From Sipunculus nudus (lineage: Eukaryota; Annelida; Sipuncula; Golfingiida; Sipunculidae): 64,000 nucleotides of DNA. Shown here piece by piece: positions 15,401 to 25,600 of this stretch. The translations under genes were made by a program, and so were the position numbers. The stretch spans positions 47,901,678 to 47,965,677 of the forward strand of contig CM049307.1 of the NCBI GenBank assembly GCA_026874595.1, read 5' to 3'. Below the pieces are notes generated by a model. The model saw only the letters and a program-made list of their open reading frames with translations, was not told the DNA's origin and made no database searches. Position 1 is the first letter of the stretch, and the number at the start of each line of letters is the position of its first letter.

Positions 15401-18400
15401 TGTAAAGATTTGGTGAAAAGAAAATGAGTTGTCACATCTTAAGTGCTTGCAACCAGAATAGTGTTACAAATCTAAATTTGATATTAACAGTGTTAAATAG
15501 TTAAATCTCATTTGTGTAAAAGCATAGCAAATTTCATTTTTGTAAAAGCATAGCACTGGAGTGTACAATTTGCTCACTTTTTAAGAATCATTACTGAATG
15601 TCTGTGTATTGCAGTGCTGGTGCAGCCGCTGAGTCCCAGCAGGCCTCATCAGAAGCAGTGCTGGCCCTGGAGAAGAAGCTGGGACTGGTACAGGACAGCC
15701 TGAAGGGGCTGGAAGATACCCAGGCTCTGCTGGTGTCACAGCTCAAACAGTGCTGTCATAATGACACAGCACTAGTCGGTCTGATCAAAAACACCATGGA
15801 GGACAACCTGCCGGATGTAGGTGTATCGACTTCATAGATTCTGAACTTTTTATTTTTAGCTCAGCTTACTATAAGTCATCTGGGCTAAAATCATGGTCCT
15901 TTGTCCATCTGTCTGTCCGGCTTAGTGGCCGGACGTCCATTAACAGGGCATGTTTTGAAACTGTTACACCTACAATACAATATTCAACATAGAGTTAGAT
16001 GTCCCTAAGTTCTCCTACCAAACCCAAAAATTAGGTCACTCTGACTAAGAAGTTAAGCTCAAACCTCCATTTTTCATAAAAAAAACCTATAGTTACACTT
16101 CATGACTGCCCCCTATGAAAACTGCTATTGTTGTTTTAATGCCCCCGCCACTTAGTGGCCGGGGCATATAGTTTTATCGTTGTCCTTCCTTCCGTCATTC
16201 CGAAATCAAACAGTTGTACGGACTTTTTTCGCAATGCCTGCAGATATTGGCCTGATTTTTTGTGTGTGGGCAGATAATGACCAGTTACAGATTGAGTTCG
16301 CCTTTTGTCCAGGTTGACCTACTTTTGACCGTTTTATGGCTCCTAAACTTAGAAAATTTCATGAAAAATAGAAATTTTCATGACAAATACACATGTAAGA
16401 TATTGGCCTGATTTTTGGTGTGTGGGCAGATAATGACCAGTTACAAAATGAGTTTTCGTTTCGTCCAGGTTGACCTACTTTTGACCGTTTTACGACTCCT
16501 AAACTTAGAAAATTTCATGAAAAATAGAAATTTTCATGACAAATACACATGTACGGACTTTTTTTCGCAATGCCTGCAGATATTGGCCTGATTTTTGGTG
16601 TGTGGGCAGATATTGACCAGTTACAGATTGAGTTCGTGTTTCGTCCCAGTTGACCTACTTTTGACCGTTTAACGGCTCCTTAACTTAGAAAATTTCATGA
16701 AAAATTGAAATTTTCATGACAAATGTACATGTACAGCCGTTTTAGCCCTCAGCTCATAGGCTGATGGGCTATTGTCGTCACCCAAGCTGTCCATCTGTCC
16801 ATCTGTCCGTCCGGAGTCTGTCCATCCTGCGTCTTTTAACTTTTACCTTGTGAGTGGGATATATATATCTCTAAAAGGATTCACCGTTGCAATTTTATTT
16901 CTTCAGTGAATATGTATATAGATAAAATCTCGGTCAAGTTTGAAGATGGGTGACCTTGACCCCTTTTTACTACATTTTAGAGCTGATTATACAAAAACAC
17001 TCAAAAGCTTATACTTAAGGAACCATATGGTGGATTGTTATGAAACATGGTTCATACCTCTCCAATTTAAATTTATAACTGATTATCAACTTTTGCTAAT
17101 ATCCTAGTTTCGCAATGCAGTGCTTACAGATACTGGCCTTATGTTTGGTCTGTGGGCGCATAATGACCACTTACAGATTAAGTTCGCGTTTGGTCCCAGT
17201 TGGCCGATTTTTGACCATATGACAGATCCTGAACATAGAAAATTTCATGAAAGACAGAAATTTTTATGAAAAATGCACATGTATATACTTTTTTTCACAA
17301 TGCCTGCAGATACTGGCCTGATTTTAGGTGTGTTGCTTGATAATGACTCGTTATGGATTGTGTTTGCATTTTGCCCTTGTTGACCTACTTTTGACCATAC
17401 GACATCTCCTGGACTTAAAAAATTTTACAAAATTTAACAAATGTTTCTAATTTGCCCCAGGCGGGGGCATTAATGTCATTCCGACACATCCAGTTTTTGT
17501 TCAGATTTGGCATATATGGGCCTTAGTACATTTCCTATGCACTTGCCAGAAGTTTGGTCAATATTGAGCAAGTTTTAGAATTTACGGTACCCAAACATAA
17601 TGTACCTTATCAAAACATCAGGAAATATATTTACCTACTTTACGTGTTAATGGTTGAAGCTAGATATTATTTTTTAACTATGTAAGGGTGTAACTATATT
17701 TAAATTAAATTTAATTGTATACCAGATATTGGAACAGAATTTTGTAGTTTTTTTTAAGTTTTTAGCATAACTGTAAAACTAGTATCTTATATTTTGCCCA
17801 AAGTTTGACCAAGGCACATATTTTTTCTATGAACACTGTTAATTTATTGTTCACAGCTTGTACACATAATGGTTAAATCTTTTATAATCTATAATTTGAA
17901 AGCAATTGGTCATAAACTGTAGCTTTTATTCAAGATTTCAACCACCATGTCAAGTTTTGTTTACCTCGGGCCAGCCCAGTACGATGGAATACATAGTGAG
18001 TGTTACAGCTGTAGCCTCCTCAAGCTGTTACACAACTGACTTCACTCCTTGGCAGCTAGCTCCCTTTGCCTAACTGAGCTAGGCTTCCTTTCTGCTCCCT
18101 GTCTCCCTAGTCTCAGAGTGATTTATTAGGTACGAAAACAAAAAGTAATTTACTCTCAACGTAGTTTCTGAACTATTGATTCTACATGGGAAAATTTGGG
18201 TTTTAACTTTCATAGTCACTGAATTCATGGAAAATGTATCTGGTAAAATCTAAATTTAATTCGTTCCTATCATAGTGTGTGAACTATTAATAATATAAGT
18301 TAAAAAGGCACTGATTATAACAGTAAAGTGATAATGTCATCAGTGCAAACTCACTGTTACACTTTATGTGAATATCAATTACATCAGTTCAGGTTTAGCC

Positions 18401-21400
18401 CTAAAAACTAAGAGAAATATTTGTTTCAATAAGATTTTTATAATATTGCCTTTCTAAGTCAGCCAAGCTTTAACCTTAACCTACACACAACATAGTCATT
18501 TCATTGAAATATACTTTAATTATATATGCAGATGATGGTGGGAGCAGCTATGGGTGGGGCTGGAGCCGCAGGAAATGACAGTGAAGCAAATAGGGATAGT
18601 CTGTTTGCCTTCCTGAAGGAACACTTTGTCACACGCTCCGAGGCTGATGCGAAACTGGCAGGGCTGATGTCACAGCTGGATGACAGGATGAGGGAGCAGA
18701 TACTTGTGATGGCCGCCTCTGCAGCCCGCCAGGCAATAGCCAATCAAAGTCAAGCAGTGCATAATGATCCCCAGTCACATACTGTGGAAACTCCCTCAGT
18801 GGCAGACATCGAAGGTGCTGTTTCAGAAAAGGTAAGCATTCAAACATTTAATATTGTAGATCTGATAATTTTCCCCCTGGAAATTTGAATTTGATATATG
18901 TTTGACATGTGAAATCACAAAATACTCTCAAACCACAACTTTAAAATTCCAAACATGAACTTTTAAGTATGTTGAAATTAATTTTAATGCATTACAGAGG
19001 GCACAGAATGAATGAAGACCTAATATTGCATATTCTTGAGTCATCCAAACAATTTAAAACAAAATTTATATCAAAATAAAATTGTGAATAATGTAATAAA
19101 CTGAAATCTATACTGCTTATGATTCTGTGGCTGGAAAAAAAACATGTTAAGGCCAAAAAAAATAAAAGTTATGGTTCTCGGTGCACAGCCTGCATCACTT
19201 TTAACCCCCCGCATCAAATATTTTTATTTTGATTTTCGTCTTTTAAAGACTATAAAATAATACAATTTTGATCAGATTTCCTTTGTTTTGTAGTGCTTTT
19301 ACCTGTTTAGCCATAAAAGTCTGTTGGTTTACCACTTTTCCCTGATCATATGACATTTTTTATCGAAACATACAAAAAAGGTCAAAAATAAAATATCACC
19401 TGCCTGGTAAGTGCCTGAGAACCATACCTTTTTTTCTTTGGCCTTATATGTATTGTTTTTAAGAAGATACTAAAGGATATGGATGATTAGGGAATTGATT
19501 AAAATGGTGGAGAAGATTTTAAAATTTAAAATATTGCAATATATTTCCATAAAATCATGCACTTCTCACTGTTGCATTGTTAATTTTGATAGGATGTACA
19601 AGAGATGATCACAAATGCTCTGAACAAATACAGTGCTGACAAAACTGGGATGGTGGACTTTGCTCTGGAATCAGCAGGTAATCATAGTCTTCATAGTCAG
19701 GGAAGCTGAAAGTGTGTCATTAAAGGTCATGTTAACTAGAGATTGGTTTAATGTTTTTAACTATAAAATCATGAATAATTTTAACTTTTAATTTTCAACA
19801 CTGTAATGGCACAATAGTCAGTATATTAATTATGGGGAAATTTTAGTGTTTATCAGAGTTCAGAGAAATAACTTGGGAAATAATGGTAACTGATTTTCTT
19901 TTTAAATCAGCTGAAAAGCAGCTTGCCAAATTGATTTGGATAAGCAAAGTGTGCATTTCTGAATTTTCATATCAGGGAAAAAATGTGATCAATGTTGCAT
20001 ATTTCATTAATAGTAAGCTTTTATTTTAGTCTGAAATGGTCAGACATGAATGCAGGGCCCATCTTGTGTAAATAACTCTCACTGGTGCTGTTGTGGACAT
20101 AGAAATGGTTTAATCACCTGTTACATGATTCTTTATTACCACAGGTGGTAGTGTAGTGAACACCAGATGTTCAGAGTCCTATGACAGGTCTACAGGCAGC
20201 TTATCAGTGTTTGGTCTACCACTGTGGTGGGTGTCTAACTCACCAAGGACAGCCATACAGGTCAGTAGCAAAATGCATCAGTAAATCATCCAGTCACACA
20301 AAAAAAGATATGTTTATGTATCAGTCTTAGTGATTGTAGAACATTCATTTGTAGATAAGTCTGATTATGAATGAAAGGATAACTTTGACATGAATAATGG
20401 AATTTTAGATTTAGATACATGTAATATTTGAAATGAGCCATTTTATAACCATATTATGTATAGGCATATTTGAAAGTTAACAATTACCTGCTCCATGAAC
20501 AAGAAATCTGTTGTGACATTATTTACCATTACATGATGTACCAAATGTTTTATGTTAATATCTTCATGAAAACGCTGCATTTGTAATACTTAAGCAATAG
20601 ATAATTATTCCTTTATGGAAGATATTTAAACTTTATAAAATCAGTTGGATCTTATTGTTGGATACTATCAATATGAATTAAAAATTTTCTGATTAAAAGA
20701 TTGGCAAAGTTACATTTTTGGATGTGTTTACAGCCTGACATGCAGCCTGGACAGTGCTGGGCATTCAAAGGCTCAGAGGGCTACCTGGTCATCCAGCTGT
20801 CAGGTCAAGTCCAGCCCAGTGCTTTCTCCATTGAACACATTCCAGCCACGATGTCTGCTACTGGCAAGATCGACAGTGCACCTAAAGACTTCTCTGTCTG
20901 GGCAAGTGTCTCATTATGATATCACAACAGCTTTGACCCCATTACTATTCAGAGGCTTACTTTAGTGCACTCAAAATTTGCACCTAGAACTCCCTAATAT
21001 GGTTGGCTTATATGAAATCAAACATTTTGTTTTTCTTTAAAAGTTCTAAAGGTTCCCATTATCCTAAAGCAAACCCTCCCCATAGAAACTTTTTTAAATA
21101 TGGTTAAGATACAACAAAATTTGTGCAGGATATTGCTTGTGATATATAGTGTCAGACTTGTAAAGAAATCTAAAATACATTTAAACAATACAGTGTTATA
21201 ATGTACATCAGTGTTTAGATGTATTTTACATTCTACCATAACTAATGATGGTAGAGGGTAAATTTTAAGGAATTTGAAGCTAGTGTTTGTAATTTGAGAA
21301 AAAAATCATAAACTTATCCATTATGTTCACTTAAAGACAACTGTCACTGAAACATTTTCGACCTAAAATGGATGCATTGTTTGATGTGCAGTTTTCATTT

Positions 21401-22661
21401 GTCAATTTTTATTTTCATTTGTGAAAATTTTCATCTGATACCAAAATGGGTTTAATCAATATATTAGTTTATACTCATTAATTGAAACTATTATTGTAGG
21501 GACTGCCAAATGAAAAGGCCACTACAGGAGAGAACCTTGGTACATTCATGTATGACACAGAGGGAGAGCAACTTCAGTTGTTCCCAGTGCAGGTATGAAT
21601 ACATCTAGGGCTGAAACGGGTACAAAATTTGGACTCGAGTACCCGATAGGCATTACCCGACTCGGACTCGAGTAGTCAATACCATGGCAACGCTGTGAAG
21701 ATAAAAAACATCTGTTTACCGATGCAAAATATGTATAAATTTGACTTAGTGACCGCTTAACTTTATCGCAACGAAGGAATAGATATATGTCATAACAAGA
21801 CCTCGATCGATTAATTTGACTAGCATATGTTTATAGCCCTACGCCAGGCTACGACAAAGGATAAATTATCTTTCAGACTGTCCTAAAATTTGCAGTAATA
21901 TACATATATGCATGTACATACAAGAGTACTCGAGTCCAAATCTTGGACTCGAGTACTCGGTAAGTATTACCCGGACTCGACTACTCGAGTACTCCTTTCA
22001 GCCTTATATACATCAAAGGTTATTTTGTCTCCTACTCATATGACTGAACAAAATTTGATGAAAGGTAACACAGATATTGCACTAATATCCACATTTTTGG
22101 ATTAGTGGCTCAAAACAATTTTTGATAATCCAGAATTTTCAGAAGATGCTGCATATTAATACTGCATTTTGTCATCAACATGACATCTGTACTTTCTCTT
22201 AAAATTAATTTGTTTCCAGCTATGTGTATTACTCCTTTATTTGTTAATCTTTGGAAGCTGTTGAATATAGTTTAAAAGTAAGCTGGAGACATGGCTCTTC
22301 TTGCACAGTTATGAATACTTGTTCACGTTTAACAATTTGGTATTTTATATTACAAGTTATATATTTCCAATAATATTCACTTTTATCAAAAGATATGTTT
22401 ATAATTATACACAGGTATGTTTGCTGTTTTATTCATCAACACAATTCGTCATAGCTTGATAAAAGATAGCTGTACTCTGTATTGCCACTTATTGGTGTAT
22501 GTTAAGTGAAGTGGAAATTATGATGATTTAAATCATCTTTTCAGGTTGAGAACCCGGGTGTCTTTGAGTTTGTTGAACTGAAGATACACAGTAACCATGG
22601 CCACCCAGACTACACGTGCCTCTACCGCTTCAGAGTACACGGGGAACTCAAAAGTTTATAA
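367..22661 (+). CDS. SUN1/2: SUN1/SUN2-type SUN-domain protein, 5' end off window
   Basis: SUN proteins span the inner nuclear membrane and bind KASH proteins in the perinuclear space, forming the LINC bridge between nucleus and cytoskeleton. Exons joined in frame: 367-432, 3231-3404, 5133-5198, 5847-6020, 9501-9566, 10352-10445, 12693-12772, 13075-13169, 13521-13757, 14224-14301, 14673-14716, 15615-15816, 18532-18831, 19593-19677, 20145-20260, 20734-20901, 21500-21592, 22545-22661 (stop TAA). Every junction has AG acceptors and GT donors except one GC donor, and all phases agree. The order is hydrophobic cassettes, a membrane segment, a coiled coil, then a C-terminal SUN domain ending YRFRVHGELKSL. 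Exons 10352 to stop encode about 568 residues. The N-terminal nucleoplasmic exons and start codon lie left of the window. Recognition is secure; whether it is the single invertebrate SUN1/2 orthologue or specifically SUN2-like cannot be settled here. Confidence 0.93.
470..765. repeat. Tandem duplication, about 150 bp x 2
   Basis: The block running from 'aacatgtgcgtt' through 'gggtcataatgggaagcact' to 'gagtttgagtttattt' occurs twice in direct succession with few differences, in the SUN intron after exon A1. Confidence 0.85.
881..1992 (+). mobile_element. Family-1 element with internal ~180-bp tandem repeats, copy 1
   Basis: Starts 'atgcccccaccac' followed by 'gtggccggggcat', an imperfect palindrome. 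It then holds about six ~180-bp monomers. Each monomer has 'cgcaatgcctgcagatattg', 'gaccagttacag' and 'aaatttcatgaaaaatagaa'. It ends with 'ggcgggggcatt', the hairpin gtgtcg-ttc-cgacac and then CTAG. Subterminal inverted motifs, a 3' hairpin and a CTAG end fit a non-autonomous Helitron/Helentron-like element; that class is inference. Short open frames inside are repeat artefacts. Confidence 0.8.
3231..3404 (+). CDS. SUN1/2: SUN cassette exon B1 (174 nt, phase 1-1)
   Basis: Acceptor tttctcag, donor gttaga. Encodes 57 full residues beginning LWGRLKGMGAAILNSCWWLL and ending SASFSAVT. The middle is rich in hydrophobic and small residues and holds a WW pair, resembling the W-rich hydrophobic segment that precedes the transmembrane helix in vertebrate SUN2. 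The copy at 5847 has the same length and phase. The start of the following intron is also duplicated: 'ctttacatgcaaagcatgat' recurs after both B exons. Confidence 0.82.
5133..5198 (+). CDS. SUN1/2: SUN cassette exon A2 (66 nt, phase 1-1)
   Basis: Acceptor 'ttgaattaacag', donor gtaagt. Encodes AFWGREQVQDGSALAGRETTG. It is closest to A3 at 9501, and the intron just downstream is also alike ('gcctgcaagttgttg' against 'gtctgcaagttgttg'), so the duplication unit included intron sequence. Confidence 0.85.
5847..6020 (+). CDS. SUN1/2: SUN cassette exon B2 (174 nt, phase 1-1)
   Basis: Acceptor tttctcag, donor gttaga. The 57 full residues begin LWCKLKGMGVAVLKSCLWLF and end TKTFTAVT. Similar to B1 along its whole length, and both share the core GSAVRSVTSFG. 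Followed by the same intronic motif as B1. Confidence 0.85.
6283..7180 (+). mobile_element. hAT-like non-autonomous element, long copy (898 bp)
   Basis: Ends tagtgatggg...cccaccacta form inverted termini, with many 'atcgat'-type motifs just inside both ends. The flanks tataggag and tataaaag look like a diverged 8-bp target duplication. The same family occurs at 45150. The interior holds a 107-codon open frame (6747-7070) that I do not recognise. Confidence 0.75.
7570..7760 (-). repeat. Possible tRNA-derived SINE
   Basis: On - there is an A-box-like 'tggactaggggtaga' (7731-7745) and a B-box-like 'gaattcaaatctc' (about 7697-7709) at roughly tRNA spacing. One end abuts a C-run. No intact tRNA fold was seen. 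Confidence 0.35.
9501..9566 (+). CDS. SUN1/2: SUN cassette exon A3 (66 nt, phase 1-1)
   Basis: Acceptor gtatttacag, donor gtaagt. Encodes AFWGREQVQGGSALAGNGTAG. No third B exon follows; the next recognisable exon is 10352. Joining A3 (last base T) to 10352 (first bases TC) gives a Phe codon and keeps the frame open. Confidence 0.85.
9925..10195. repeat. Tandem duplication, about 150 bp x 2
   Basis: The block 'gatacttaactctgtcatac' followed by 'aagctt' and 'tggagc' appears at about 9952 and again at about 10110, with similar flanks ('gtgattgttttgtttgcttg'). It lies in the SUN intron between A3 and the 10352 exon. Confidence 0.75.
10352..10445 (+). CDS. SUN1/2: SUN pre-membrane exon
   Basis: Acceptor 'tctcgttctag', donor gtaagg. 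Encodes a stretch with GGRLYRLISRSVVLDTWLLY. This resembles the segment just before the transmembrane helix in vertebrate SUN2 (a GRLFRL-like motif, then SLLD, then basic residues). It ends in phase 2, and the leftover AG plus the A of the next exon gives Arg. Confidence 0.85.
10629..11352 (+). mobile_element. Family-2 element, copy 1 (about 724 bp)
   Basis: Begins with the imperfect palindrome tagccctcagcc-atta-ggctgatgggcta, then a GTCC/CCGT-rich stretch. The interior has two related halves ('gaagatgggtgaccttga' occurs twice). Near the 3' end is ggctgagggct, the inverse of the 5' motif, then a hairpin tcagc-ttct-gctga and CTAG. The same end architecture as family 1. Confidence 0.75.
12693..12772 (+). 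CDS. SUN1/2: SUN transmembrane-segment exon (80 nt)
   Basis: Acceptor 'gttatattacag', donor gtcagt. Encodes VHEARRR followed by SICCCLLPLILLLPILLFP, a basic flank then about 19 hydrophobic residues. This is the expected single-pass helix with its positive, nucleoplasmic side N-terminal. Entry phase 2 and exit phase 1 match both neighbours exactly. It has no start codon and is only 80 nt, so it is easy to miss. Confidence 0.88.
13075..18831 (+). CDS. SUN1/2: SUN lumenal coiled-coil exons (six)
   Basis: Exons 13075-13169, 13521-13757, 14224-14301, 14673-14716, 15615-15816 and 18532-18831. The first encodes the juxtamembrane part (SHYLYQATQS...). The others are rich in Q, E, L and K with heptad-like spacing (for example LTREQVEAIIRG; NEQYVRLGTQISTVEQQLK; LEKKLGLVQDSLKGLEDTQA), as expected for the perinuclear coiled coil that trimerises SUN proteins. 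The 13521 exon carries a Q-run from CAG repeats. The 18532 exon has a Gly/Ala-rich start and then FLKEHFVTRSEADAKLAGLM. Confidence 0.88.
14718..15080 (+). repeat. Dispersed repeat with 'gacatgtggagacatc' motif, copy 1
   Basis: Contains 'ggttttggagtatctgtctg' and 'acatgtggagacatcttcag'. The same sequence families occur at 62490-62935, where part is inverted. It includes short chance open frames. It lies in the SUN intron 14717-15614. Confidence 0.7.
16139..17493 (+). mobile_element. Family-1 element, copy 2, inside family 3
   Basis: Has the clearest palindrome: atgcccccgccac-tta-gtggccggggcat, with one mismatch. The ~180-bp monomers follow, interrupted at 16743-17107 by a family-2 element. 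It ends 'ggcgggggcatt', a hairpin variant and CCAG. Confidence 0.82.
16743..17107 (+). mobile_element. Family-2 element, copy 2, inside family 1
   Basis: Starts tagccctcagct...ggctgatgggcta and ends 'gctaatatcctag'. The host monomer then resumes at once with 'tttcgcaatgcagtgc', so the insertion itself maps the 3' end to CTAG. Shorter than copy 1. Confidence 0.8.
19149..19446 (+). mobile_element. MITE with ~33-bp inverted termini
   Basis: The left end 'aaggccaaaaaaaataaaag' followed by 'ttatggttctcgg' is matched in reverse complement by the right end 'gagaaccatacctttttttc' then 'tttggcctt'. The interior is unremarkable. A related copy is at 50440-50745. Lies in the SUN intron 18832-19592. Confidence 0.8.
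19593..22661 (+). CDS. SUN1/2: SUN domain (KASH-binding) exons
   Basis: Exons 19593-19677, 20145-20260, 20734-20901, 21500-21592 and 22545-22661. The first encodes the helix before the domain (GMVDFALESA). Visible conserved residues are NTRCSESY, whose Cys matches the one in human SUN2 that forms a disulfide with KASH; GQCWAFKG and YTCLYRF, the intradomain Cys pair; the SIEHIP His; and the C-terminal YRFRVHGE. All expected blocks are present with no internal stop, so the domain should be functional. The intron 20902-21499 uses a GC donor. Confidence 0.95.
21606..22006 (+). mobile_element. hAT-like element beside a SUN 5' splice site (401 bp)
   Basis: Termini tagggctgaaa...tttcagcctta are inverted, with repeated 'ggactcgagtactcg'-type motifs inside both ends. 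The flanks aatacatc and tatacatc form an 8-bp target duplication with one mismatch. The left duplication begins at intron base 6, right after the donor gtatg at 21593. Confidence 0.82.
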
Positions 22662-25600
22662 ATCTCATACACCTCACTGCAGTCATCACTCTCATCTCAT
22701 CACTCATCACATACTCATCACACTGATCTGTCCTCATGAAACATAGAACAAGGATATTTATTGTCTTTTTAGAACAGTGGCAGTATCAGTGTACTGTAGA
22801 TTTTATATTGACTGCCAAAACCACACAGCCAGAAATCAAACTTGACATTTATCAAATATGAAGTGTCCGTTGTTATAAATGTACTTCTTTCAAATTGCCA
22901 ATTTGCAAACAGATTAAGAACAGATTCTGCATTCATGTTGCAAGTAAAACAGTGTATTTTTATGAAAAATAGTCCAGCTTAAAGCTTATACTGGCTTAAG
23001 GTTGTTATTGGATTGGTTTTAAACCACAATTAGATGTTTTGGCCATTTAAAAAATAGTTCTGTTTGGATATTTAAAAAAGGGGAAAGGCATGACTGGTAT
23101 AATATTTGCAAATCAATAAATTTCTGTTAGCTCCACAGTCCCTGGGAAACCCGGAAATGTTGTGCTGTACAGTCAGTTTTGACATAAAAGAAACATTTAT
23201 GTGCACATTTTTGAAATTCTTAACTGGTCTGCAACACCATTATATTTTGTTATAATTAGATTTACCAACTTAAACCTATTCAGATAAAATTTAAACTAAA
23301 GAAGTGATACACGTTCATTGGTTTAACAGCTTTGCCTTTTGTTACTACAGGTTGGCCAGAAGAAGAATCGACCATATGTGAATGCAAAATATGTAATTTT
23401 AATACATTTATCAGTTAGTTATTAAATTTAGAACAAAATTTTCTCCTAAATCCTTGACAATCCTTGTAATGTCCTGGAAATTTTGTTTTGTCTTGACATT
23501 CAGGAACTCTGATTAAAACCAGTCCACATTGAATCAGTCCACGTATAACTCTGTGAATGTTTATTTAGAATGAATGTGGGTTTAATCTGGATTGCAGCCT
23601 GCCATGTGATAGAGGTGTATCATTGTAAAAATGAGGTGATTTAAATGTAACATGGTAATATGCATAGTTCTTTATTCAAAGTTTATTGGGTGTGCTCAAG
23701 AGACTGAAATGTTTCATCTGTGATAAGTAGAATATTTAGTCTAGTGGATTTTCAATGATCCTCACTCAAATGCCTAGTTCACTGTTAACAAGGTAGATTC
23801 TACAACGTCTGATTAAATATATTTTCTTTAGTCCACACTACATGTTTATCATCCACCTGAATAAGTGTGATTATAACAGTGAAAAGGTGATTCACAACTT
23901 TTGTGACTGTTTGAATCAACCACATCCATGTAAGCCAGTAAAGATCAATCTTTAAGATCCAAGGGTTCTATTGATATACATAGAGGTCAGAGGTCATTAG
24001 CTGTAAACACCCTCTCTTCACAGTAAATGTTTTGTCTACCTCTATTGGCTGTAGGTGCATAACCCCAGACAGCATAGAAAGTCTGTTCATGCATTTGATC
24101 TTTATACATTTGGCATATTCAAGAAAAAAAAAAGAGTTTTGGTCATTTAACTGTTAAGTGGAGGCCAACAAAAGTCTTTCTGTACAGTTACTGGTTTGAA
24201 ACTGAACAGCTTTATATTTTGAGATCTTGTTATTCAGGCCAGAATTGTGGTATCAGAATTTAGTTGCATGTCCAAAAGATATCCTGAGTTCAGACTATAA
24301 ATGTTGTTTAATTGGTATGCACTAATAGGAACATGTAGCCTTATAAATATTCCTGGAAGAAAAAAACCTGTGTCTGTTACTTTATTAACATGGCATATAT
24401 CATCACAAATTTATTTGTTCAGAATGTGCAGAAATTTAGCAAAATATTTCAGAAAATCATTTTCCACACAATACTACCAGTAGAGACCTTGATGTTTTTT
24501 ACCGATGGGCATTGGTTTAAGGTCTGACTGTTGTCAATGTTTCTATGATACAGTTGTTAATTTGATTATAATTTTTATGTTGCTTAGAAATTCAGAGGAG
24601 CATTAAAGCCAATAGTGAACAGCTAGTTTCCACTGTGATGTGTCGTTAGCATAGTTGTTATACTTTATCAATACCGGTCATTGAAAAAAATTCATGTTTA
24701 CATATTTCATGGTACTTAATGAGCAACTACATTACCACACCTAAGTTATGATGTATGATAAAGAATGAAATTAGAGACGGCTAATTCTTAGTCTTGACTG
24801 TATAAAACAACAGATGTATTGATTACTGCTGTAGTCTAAATCTTGTGCAATGACAGGGCAACATCTACAAAGGCAGCACCTGTAAAGTACTTAATCTTTC
24901 ACCAAGATCTGAGACACTGAATTCTCAATGTGTTTGTGGTTTTATTTGTTTCAACATTTTAGAAATTAACTCAACAGAAAGAGTATTATACTGTATAGAA
25001 GTGATGTAAGGATATAGTTTTATGTAATTGTTTGGAGCATGTAATTACAAAGTAATCAAATCACCATATGATTTTTCAATGTATTTTATATTAAGTCAGA
25101 ACCATAGTTAAGTGATATTAGTATTCTTTATTGAAAATTATAACATTTTAATGTCACAAAGCTTATCTTCATCCAACAGTCATTAATCTCATTGCAGTAA
25201 TCTCAATTCTGTAATTTGTGCTTATGCTTTACCTGTGCCAACATATCATAACGCCTGCAAACATAGTGAAAGTATTACAACATGTCTGCAATTTAAAAAG
25301 AATGTTTACTATACAGAATAGGTAAGCTGCTTAGTTTGCCAGGATGGTGCTTTTTACACAGAATTTGTATGCACGAAAGGTCAGACTGGTTCACAGTATG
25401 ACAGGTTTGCCTCCAGGAAATGATATCCTGGACAGTTTACTCCTAGATGGATGTTTATGAGTAGTTTTACCCAAAGCTTCCCCAGGGTGTCTACCTCATG
25501 TCACTTTGATAAATAAGTCTGCTGGGGGAATAAAATTCTGGGGGCATATGTGTGTTGGGGGGGGGGAGAGATTTGTCAGTGTGAACTTTGCTTCATACAT

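Larger units (their letters stand above)
15855..18000 (+). mobile_element. Family-3 element, copy 1, split by nested insertions
   Basis: Starts with the palindrome tagctcagcttac-tataa-gtcatctgggcta. Sequence matches the 37241 copy up to about 16130, then resumes after 17494 ('atttcctatgcacttgccag' against 'agttcctatgtacatgccag'). The gap is filled by a family-1 element. The 3' boundary near 18000 is approximate. Confidence 0.7.
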
